Assembly: GCA_025526915.1 (NCBI GenBank)
Contig: JAHLKH010000459.1
Span: 1 to 11,237, forward strand
Direction: 5' to 3'
DNA: 11,237 nt
Origin: Entophlyctis helioformis
Lineage: Eukaryota > Chytridiomycota > Chytridiomycetes > Chytridiales > Chytriomycetaceae
Position numbers and translations under genes: made by a program. Positions within the stretch are counted from its first letter, which is position 1; each line of letters begins with the position of its first letter. A model generated the notes under the pieces. That model did no database searches, was not told the DNA's origin, and was given only the letters and a program-made list of their open reading frames with translations. Below, in pieces: positions 1 to 9,500 of the stretch.

Positions 1-64
1 TGCTGCTTGTGGCTTGTGTGTGCATGGCTGTTGACTGACACTCGCACATGCATCCTGACTGCAG
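1..64 (+). other. Intron, 3' part (first repeat copy)
   Basis: These bases match the last part of the two complete 84-nt introns downstream almost perfectly, including the CTGAC branch-like motif and the acceptor GCAG at 61-64. The donor lies left of the window. It differs from the other copies by one base in the run before CTGACTGCAG (TCC here, TCCC and TCCTT in the others). Confidence 0.88.
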
Positions 65-525
65 CATTGTTGGAGCCATGATCAACACCGTGCCGTGCCG
101 AGTGCGCATCGAGTCGGATGGCGCTGACAGCCGATGTCCTGCGTGCAATCCAGGCGGACCACGGACAGATGCTGCCACACTCGCACACGGGTCTGATCGA
201 CGTGCACAAGTGGAGCGGCCTCGCATCGGACGCCAAGATGTTCCAGACACTGTTTGTGTTTGAGAACCTGCCAGAGGACGACCGTCTGTCAGGCGACGCT
301 GCTGCCAGCGCCGTTCAGCCAAGTTGAATCGCAAAGATCGTCACTCTCTTGGCATACGACTTTGAGCTGTCCTGTTCCCGAGTGCAACTGGCATCAGCCT
401 GACGGCACTGTACAACTTTGCACAGCTGTCGCTCACACAGGCGTCGTCGATCCTGGCGAGTTTGACTTTACGGTCGCCAGCTTGCATCTGCAGTCGCATC
501 CAAGTCATCGATTGAGCCGCTGTGG
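65..525 (+). other. Condensation domain, second half (C1)
   Basis: The segment begins right after the intron with the C5-region motif IVGAMINTVPCRV and continues through HSHTGLIDVHKWSGL and QTLFVFENLPED, wording seen in fungal siderophore-type C domains. The HHxxxDG half lies upstream of the window. The frame is disturbed at about 120-135, 303-312, 330, 370, 456 and 475; most of these are one base lost from a doubled or tripled base when compared with copies 2 and 3. It would join the upstream donor peptide to the residue loaded by module 1. A short linker containing LSPAQ leads to the A domain. Confidence 0.85.
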
Positions 526-3500
526 GATCTGTCGCCTGCTCAGACGCAGCTGCTCGACGCACACAGCTTCGGACCACTCGTGGATCTGCCATACGAGGCA
601 GTGCACCACGGCTTCGAGGCACGCGCAGTGGAGCATCCCGACTGGACGGCCGTCGAGTACGGCGACGAGTCGATCACGTATGGCGAACTGGACAAGTGCG
701 GCACTCTGCTTGCCAACCAGATCGTCGCACTTGGCGGCATTGGCGTTGGCTCGCGCGTCGCAGTGATCATGCAGCGATGCCTCGAGTTCCCGCTTGCACT
801 GCTCGCTGTGCTCAAGACTGGCGCGACGATTGTGCCGCTCGACTCCAAGTTCCCAGCCGAGCGCATCCGGTTCATTCTCGCCGATGCAGGCGTGACGGTT
901 GTGCTGTCGACCGAGTCTGAGCAAGAGCGCATCGACCAGCTGCAGCTGCCATCCACCGTGCGAGTTGTGATGGTGTCGGTCGATGCTCTCCAGACAGCCG
1001 CATCGACCAAGGCCGTTGTCGCATTCCAGGCATCGGCTGACAAGCAGCACGCCGCATCTCGATCGGATGTGTTCATGATCGTGTACACGTCAGGCTCGAC
1101 GGGCAACCCCAAGGGCGTCCCAGTGCCGCACGCTGGTGCCATCAACGTCATTGCGCTCACGTCGCCCAAGATCGGATGTGTGCCGCGTGCTCGTGTCATG
1201 CAGTTCATGGCCATCGGATTTGACGTCTGCCAGTGGGAAGTGTGGGGATCGCTGTGCCACGGATGCACACTTGTGATGCGCACAGAGGATGCATTCGAGA
1301 AGATCCCGACAGTCGATGTGCTGCACATCACACCTACGGGTCTGTCGCAGCTTGGTTCGCCCGACGAGTTCACCAACCTCAAGCACATTGTGATTGGTGG
1401 CGAGGCATGTACAACGCTGCTCCGCGATGTGTGGGCCGGCCGTGTTGTCATGAGCAACGTGTACGGACCAACGGAGACGGGTATTATCTCCCACTTGGGA
1501 GTTCTTGCCGTTGGCGAGGTCATAACCGTTGGCCAGCCGCTGCAGAACAACAGCTGCTATGTGCTTGATGAGCAGCAACGCCGCGTTCCCGTTGGAGTGA
1601 TTGGCGAGTACTTTACAAACACACCGTGTGTGCGAGCGTCGCCCGGATACATCAACCTGCCTGAGATGACAGCGGCCATGTTCCGAGCCGATCCATTCAG
1701 CAGTGATGCCGATGGCCGCATGTTCAAGACGGGAGATCTCGGACGCATGCTCCCTGACGGCCGCTTCGAGATCATTGGACGCCGTGACGACCAGGTCAAG
1801 CTCAAGGGATACCGCATTGAGCTGGACGAGGTTGCAGCCGCACTGATGAAGCACCCGCGTGTGACGGCAGCCGCAGCGATCGTCAAGGACAAGACGCACC
1901 TGGTTGGCTTTGTGACGCCGGCCGACATTGACGCCGACGGGCTGCGCGATGTGGTGTCTGAACACCTGCCAGCGTACATGGTTCCTGCCGTGTTTGTGGG
2001 ACTGGACGCCATGCCGACCAACGCCAACGGCAAGACGGACAAGAAGGCACTCGCAGCCATGGACGTTGTGATTGCTGTCGAGAGCCTGACGAGCGATGCC
2101 GAGATGCGCATGGCAGCCGTGTGGGCCGATGTGCTTGGCGTGCCGGTCGAGTCGATCGGCCGCAACACGTCGTTCTTTGCACTTGGTGGCGACTCGATCT
2201 CGGCCATCAAGACGGCAACAGCCTGCCAACGTGCGGGTCTGCCGATCACCGTGCCGCAGCTGTTCAAGACACAGACACTGTCACGCTCGCCGCACTCGCC
2301 GACAAGGCAGCCTCGTCTGGCGACTCTGGCTCTGACAACACGCAAGTGTGGCCGGCTGCCTCTGTGTCGCAGGACACGCTCGACGAGATTGCCGCCGACT
2401 GGACCGGCCGACTCGGAGTGGATGCATCGACCATGGACGCATTCCCTTCCACGCCGCTGCAGTCTGGCATGGTTGCAGCGACGATCCAGGATGCATCGGC
2501 ATACATTGCACAACAGCCAATGCAGGCCACGCAGGCGATCAATGTGGATGCACTCGAGGCCGCCTTCCGCACGCTTGTGCAGCACCACGCCATCCTGCGC
2601 ACATCGTTTGTGCCGACATCGACTGGGGCATTGTGCAGGTTGTGCGGCCGCAGATCGACGAGGGCGATGTTGCACTCGAGCGTGTCACTCTCACAGCCGA
2701 CATGGACATTGCCGCGTTCCTCGACCAAGACAAGGCTCGTGGCTTTGCCATCGGCGACAAGCACTGGATCCGCCTGTCGCTGCTGACCCACCGGACGACT
2801 CGCATCCTGTTGTTGTGCTCACGATCCACCACACGCTGTACGACGGCTGGTCCCTGCCGATGATCGTGGGAGACCTGCTTGCAGCGTATGGCGGCCACGC
2901 ACTCGAGGAGCGACCCGCATTCCGGTCTGTGGTGGACTACATCGCCGCACAGGATGCAGCCGCCACCGAGTCGTTCTGGCGCGAGTACCTTGCCGGTGTT
3001 GCACCAGCCGAGCCACTGTCGCTTGGCAATGGGACTCTGAGGACGCCTCCGAGGACAAGCCGCTGTCGCTCGAGTGCAGCCTGCCGATGCCGCAGATGCA
3101 GGCGGCGTGCAAGCGGCAGGCGTCACGGTCGCCGTGTTCCTCAAGGCAGCATGGGCCATGACGCTGCGCAAGTACACGCGATCCAGCGATGTCGTGTTTG
3201 GCCAGGTGCTGTCTGGCCGCGAGATCCCCGTTGCTGGTGCCGACCGGTGAGTTGGATGGTGTTGTTGCTGCTTGTGGCTTGTGTGTGCATGGCTGTTGAC
3301 TGACACTCGCACATGCATCCCTGACTGCAGCATTGTTGGAGCCATGATCAACACCGTGCCGTGCCGAGTGCGCATCGAGTCGGATGGCGCCGATGCATCC
3401 GATGTCCTGCGTGCAATCCAGGCGGACCACGGACAGATGCTGCCACACTCGCACACGGGTCTGATCGACGTGCACAAGTGGAGCGGCCTCGCATCGGACG

Positions 3501-6500
3501 CCAAGATGTTCCAGACACTGTTTGTGTTTGAGAACCTGCCAGAGGACGACCGTCTGTCAGGCGACGCTGCTGCCCAGCCGCCTTTCAGCCAAGTTGAATC
3601 GCAAAGATCGTCACTCTCTGTGCATACGACTTTGAGCTGGTCCTGTTCCCGAGTGCAACTGGCATCAGCCTCACGGCACTGTACAACTTTGCACAGCTGT
3701 CGCTCACACAGGCGTCGTCGATCCTGGCCGAGTTTGACTTTACGGTCGGCCAGCTTGCATCTGCAGTCGCATCCAAGTCATCGATTGAGCGCTGTGGGAT
3801 CTGTCGCCTGCTCAGATGCAGCTGCTCGACGCACACAGCTTCGGACCACTCGTGGATCTGCCATACGAGGCAGTGCACCACGGCTTCGAGGCACGCGCTG
3901 GAGCATCCCGACTGGACGGCCGTCGAGTATGGCGACGAGTCGATCACGTATGGCGCGATGGACAAGTGCGGCACTCTGCTTGCCAACCAGATCGTCGCAC
4001 TTGGCGGCATTGGCGTTGGCTCGCGCGTCGCAGTGATCATGCAGCGATGCCTCGAGTTCCCGCTTGCACTGCTCGCTGTGCTCAAGACTGGCGCGACGAT
4101 TGTGCCGCTCGACTCCAAGTTCCCAGCCGAGCGCATCCGGTTCATTCTCGCCGATGCAGGCGTGACGGTTGTGCTGTCGACCGAGTCTGAGCAAGAGCGC
4201 ATCGACCAGCTGCAGCTGCCATCCACCGTGCGAGTGGTGATGGTGTCGGTCGATGCTCTCCAGACAGCCACATCAAACAAGGCTGTTGTCGCATTCCAGG
4301 CATCGGCTGACAAGCAGCACGCCGCATCTCGATCGGATGTGTTCGTGATCGTGTACACGTCAGGCTCGACGGGCAACCCCAAGGGTGTGCCAGTTACTCA
4401 TGCGGTGCCGTCAACGTCATTGCGCTCACGTCGCCTACGGTTGGATGTGTGCCGCGTGCCCGTGTCATGCAGTTCATGGCCATCGGATTTGACGTCTGCC
4501 AGTGGGAAGTGTGGGGATCGCTGTGCCACGGATGCACACTTGTGATGCGCACAGAGGATGCATTCGAGAAGCTCCCAACAGTCAACGTCTTGATGATCAC
4601 ACCAACCGGTCTGTCTCAGCTCGGATTACCCAGCCAGTTCCCGAACCTTAAGAATGTGATCGTAACTGGAGAAGCTGCCCCAAGGAGCTCAAGGATCTGT
4701 GGTCGTCCAAGGTCACATTCGAATGGTGGCGGTCCATCAGAGATTACAGTTCTTGCGCATATTATCAACTTGGAGGATCGGATATCTGACGCTGGCTATT
4801 TGATTCCGAATGCGTCAAGTATGTACTTGATGACCAGCGTCGTCGTGTTCCATTCGGAGTCGTTGGGGAGATGTTTACGGCGGCATTGGCGTGTCGCCTG
4901 GATACATCAACCTTCCCGAGATGACGGCCACAAGTTCCTGGCCGATCCGTTTGCGAGCGGCGAGTTTGCAGCCAAGTGTGGCAGCCGCATGTTCAAGACG
5001 GGCGATCTCGGACGCATGCTTCCCGACGGCCGCTTCGAGATCATTGGACGCCGTGACGACCAGGTCAAGCTCAAGGGATACCGCATTGAGCTGGACGAGG
5101 TTGCAGCCGCACTGATGAAGCACCGCGTGTGACGGCAGCCGCAGCGATCGTCAAGGACAAGACGCACCTGGTTGGCTTTGTGACGCCGGCCGACATTGAC
5201 GCCGACGAGCTGCGCGATGTGGTGTCGGAGCACCTGCCAGCGTACATGGTTCCTGCCGTGTTTGTGGGACTGGACGCCATGCCGACCAACGCCAACGGCA
5301 AGACGGACAAGAAGGCACTCGCAGCCATGGACATTGTGATTGCTGTGAGGCACCGTCGAGCGATGCCGAGATGCGCATGGCAGCCGTGTGGGCCGATGTG
5401 CTTGGCGTGCCGGTCGAGTCGATCGGCCGCAACACGTCGTTCTTTGCACTCGGTGGCGACTCGATCTCGGCCATCAAGACGGCAACAGCCTGCCAACGTG
5501 CGGGTCTGCCGATCACCGGTGCCGCAGCTGTTCAAGACACAGACGCTGTCACGCTCGCCGCACTCGCCGACAAGGCAGCCTCGTCTGGCGACTCTGGCTC
5601 TGACAGCACGCAAGTGTGGCCGGCTGCCTCTGTGTCGCAGGACACGCTCGAGAGATTGCCGCCGACTGGACCGACCGACTCGGAGTGGATGCATCGACCA
5701 TGGACGCATTCCCCGCCACGCCACTGCAGTCTGGCATGGTTGCAGCGACGATCCAGGATGCATCGGCATACATTGCCAACAGGCCACTGCAAGGCCACGC
5801 AGGCGATCAATGAGGATGCACTCGAGGCGCCTTCCGCACGCTTGTGCAGCACCACGCCATCCTGCGCACATCGTTTGTGCCGACATCGACTGGTGGCATT
5901 GTGCAGGTTGTGCGGCCGCAGATCGACGAGCGTGATGTTGCACTCGAGCGTGTTGCTCTCACAGCCGACATGGACATTGCCGCGTTCCTCGACCAAGACA
6001 AGGCTCGTGGCTTTGCCATCGGCGACAAGCACTGGATCCGCCTGTCGCTGGTGGCGCACACGGACGACTCGCATCCTGTTGTTGTGCTCACGATCCACCA
6101 CACGCTGTACGACGGCTGGTCCTGCCGATGATCGTGGGAGACCTGCTTGCAGCATATGGCGGCCACGCACTCGAGGAGCGACCCGCATTCCGGTCTGTGG
6201 TGGACTACATCGCCGCACAGGATGCAGCCGCCACCGAGTCGTTCTGGCGCGAGTACCTTGCCGGTGTTGCACCAGCCGAGCCACTGTCGCTGGCAAGTGG
6301 GACTCTGAGGACGCCTCGAGGACAAGCCGCTGTCGCTCGAGTGCAGCCTGCCGATGCCGCAGATGCAGGCGGCGTGCAAGGCGGCAGGCGTCACGGTCGC
6401 CGTGTTCCTCAAGGCAGCATGGGCCATGACGCTGCGCAAGTACACGCGATCCAGCGATGTCGTGTTTGGCCAGGTGCTGTCTGGCCGCGAGATCCCCGTT

Positions 6501-9500
6501 GCTGGTGCCGACCGGTGAGTCGGATGCTGTTGTTGCTGCTTGTGGCTTGTGTGTGCATGGCTGTTGACTGACACTCGCACATGCATCCTTGACTGCAGCA
6601 TTGTTGGAGCCATGATCAACACCGTGCCGTGCCGAGTGCGCATCGAGTCGGACACGCCGATGCATCCGATGTCCTGCGTGCCATCCAGGCGGACCACGGA
6701 CAGATGCTGCCACACTCGCACACGGGTCTGATCGACGTGCACAAGTGGAGCGGCCTCGCATCGGACGCCAAGCTGTTCCAGACACTGTTTGTGTTTGAGA
6801 ACCTGCCAGAGGACGACCGTCTGTCTGGCGATGCTGCTGCCCAGCCGCCGTTCAGCCAAGTTGAATCGCAAGATCGTCGCTTCTTGGCGTACACTTTGAG
6901 CTGATCCTGTTCCCGAGTGCAACTGGCATCAAGCTGACGGCACTGTACAACTTTGCACAGCTGTCGCACACGCAGGCGTCGTCGATCCTGGCCGAGTTTG
7001 ACTTCACGGTCGGCCAGCTTGCATCTGCAGTCGCATCCAAGTCGTCGATCGAGCCGCTGTGGGATCTGTCGCCTGCTCAGATGCAGCTGCTCGATGCACA
7101 CAGCTTCGGACCACTCGTGGATCTGCCATACGAGGCAGTGCACCACGGCTTCGAGGCACGCGCAGTGGAGCATCCCGACTGGACGGCCGTCGAGTATGGC
7201 GACGAGTCGATCACGTATGGCGCGTGGACAAGTGCGGCACTCTGCTTGCCAACCAGATCGTCTCACTTGGCGGCATTGGTGTTGGCTCGCGCGTCGCAGT
7301 GATCATGCAGCGATGCCTCGAGTTCCCGCTTGCACTGCTCGCTGTGCTCAAGACCGGCGCGACGATTGTGCCACTCGACTCCAAGTTTCCAGCCGAGCGC
7401 ATCCGGTTCATTCTCGCCGATGCCGGCGTGACGGTTGTGCTGTCGACCGAGTCTGAACAAGAGCACATTGACCAGCTGCAGCTGCATCCACCGTCCGCGT
7501 GGTGATGGTGTCAGCCGATGCTCTCCAGACAGCCGATCGACCAAGGCCGTTTTCGCATTCCAGGCATCAGCTGACAAGCAGCACGCTGCATCTCGATCGG
7601 ATGTGTTCATGATTGTGTACACGTCAGGCTCGACGGGCAACCCCAAGGGCGTCCCAGTGCCTCATGCGGTGCCGTCACACGTCAGCACTGCACCGCGATT
7701 CGGATGCACGCCAGGCATGCGAATGGCGCAGTTCATGGCATCGGATTCGACGGCTGCCAGTGCGAGATCTGGACAGCACTCTGCAACGGCGGCACTCTTG
7801 TACCCGAGAGGATGATGCATTCGCCACCATTGCCAAGGTCGACGCCATCATCATCACACCAACCGGTCTCACGCAGCTTGGCGATCCGTCCAACTTCCCT
7901 GGTCTCAGGTTTGTGAGTGTGCCGGTGAACGTGCCCAAGGAGCTCAAGGATCTGTGGTCGTCCAAGGTCATGTTCAACAACGCATATGGACCGTCTGAGA
8001 TCTCGATCATGTCGCACGCCGCCAAGCTCACTGTTGGCGATGACATCACAATCGGATCTGCCATCGACAATGCCTCGTGCTACATCCTGACGAGCAGATG
8101 CGCCGCGTACCTGCTGGTGTGATGGGCGAGATGTTCATTGGTGGCATTGGCGTGTCGCCTGGATACATCAACCTTCCCGAGATGACGGCCGACAAGTTCC
8201 TGGCCGATCCGTTTGCGAGCGGCGAGTTTGCAGCCAAGTGTGGCAGCCGCATGTTCAAGACGGGCGATCTCGGACGCATGCTTCCCGACGGCCGCTTCGA
8301 GATCATTGGACGCCGTGACGACCAGGTCAAGCTCAAGGGATACCGCATTGAGCTGGACGAGGTTGCAGCCGCACTGATGAAGCACCCGCGTGTGACGGCA
8401 GCCGCAGCGATTGTCAAGGACAAGACGCACCTGGTTGGCTTTGTGACGCCGGCCGACATTGACGCCGACGAGCTGCGCGATGTGGTGTCTGAGCACCTGC
8501 CAGCGTACATGGTTCCTGCCGTGTTTGTGGGACTGGACGCCATGCCGACCAACGCCAACGGCAAGACGGACAAGAAGGCACTCGCAGCCATGGACGTTGT
8601 GATTGCAGTCGAGAGCCTGTCGAGCGATGCCGAGATGCGCATGGCAGCCGTGTGGGCCGATGTGCTTGGCGTGCCAGTCGAGTCGATCGGCCGCAACACG
8701 TCGTTCTTTGCACTCGGTGGCAGCTCCTTGAACGCGATCGTTCTCGTCCGCAAGATCCAGTCCACCTTTGACTGCCCGACTCTGACCCTTCAAGCCGTCT
8801 TCAAGCACCCAACACTTGGACTACTCACCAGGGCCGTTCTTCCAGCCGCACGCAAGAGTTCCATCAAGGATGAGAATGGCCAGCAAAGGTCATCCGCATT
8901 GCCTGTCTCCACGGCCAAGGCTCCAACCCAGTCCACATGGAGTTCCAGCTGTCTGGTCTTAAGGCACACTTTGGCGACAACATCGAGTTTGTGTTTATCC
9001 AAGCACCCTTCAAGACGTCTTCTCGCGTAAGTCTCCTGAGTCTGATCATGCATGCTTCTATCCACAACTGACATCCTTCTGTCATCCCCACAGCCATGAG
9101 TGAGATCTATCCCGAATGGAGTGGTTCGAGTGGTTCCCGCAGTCTCTGTTCATCACAAAGTCAGACACGAAGCTTGTGTCCAAGTACGTCACTGCCAAGC
9201 TCGCGTCTCTCGGCCCCATTGACGGTCTGCTGGGCTTCTCGCAAGGTGCCATGGTTGTGGAGATGCTCGACAGACTTGCACAAAAGGGCAAGATCCTGCG
9301 CACATGGAAGTTCAGTGCTCTCCTCTCTGGTCCAGCCTCCATCAAGTCGTCGATCTTGTCTGCCTTGGGTCAAACTGTTGGCATCCCGTCCATTCATGCA
9401 TATGGCACCAACGAAGCTCAAGTGTTCCGAACCGGACTGCGCAGTCGTACCGATCGGACATGCGCATGGTGCTTGAACACAACGCCGGCCACGACATTCC

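Larger units (their letters stand above)
1..3265 (+). repeat. Tandem module repeat, copy 1
   Basis: The unit begins inside the C-domain intron (TGCTGCTTGTGGC) and repeats at 3266 and 6534. It spans C second half, A, PCP and C first half. Identity with copy 2 is very high apart from single-base indels and the A-domain pocket segment at about 1303-1720. Unit boundaries are arbitrary because the array is tandem. Confidence 0.92.
3266..6533 (+). repeat. Tandem module repeat, copy 2
   Basis: Complete copy, 3268 bases. It diverges from copy 1 and copy 3 mainly at about 4570-4880. Within that stretch, 4682-4715 is a 34-base block identical to copy 3 but not to copy 1. Confidence 0.92.

Noticed and set aside
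580..3303. A self-standing gene starting at the ATG at 580
   Set aside because: The methionine lies in the C-to-A linker, C-domain coding sequence continues upstream, and the other two copies have the same linker in mid-protein. Its end at 3303 is inside an intron.
2190..5463. Epimerisation domains after PCP1 and PCP2, suggested by GGDSI carriers
   Set aside because: GGDSI is common in fungal carriers. The next domain continues into a VGAMINTVP motif and directly to an A domain with no additional C domain, so it is condensation, not epimerisation.
540..6922. Long minus-strand open frames opposite the NRPS (for example 540-1550, 1090-2229, 5532-6785, 5807-6922)
   Set aside because: They recur at equivalent places in each repeat, lack recognisable motifs, and are rich in Cys, His, Arg and Ser as expected of antisense readings of GC-rich coding DNA.
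1..8721. CRISPR or transposon array as the source of the long repeats
   Set aside because: The repeats are whole protein modules of 3.27 kb with coding constraint, without spacers, terminal inverted repeats or transposase-like sequence.
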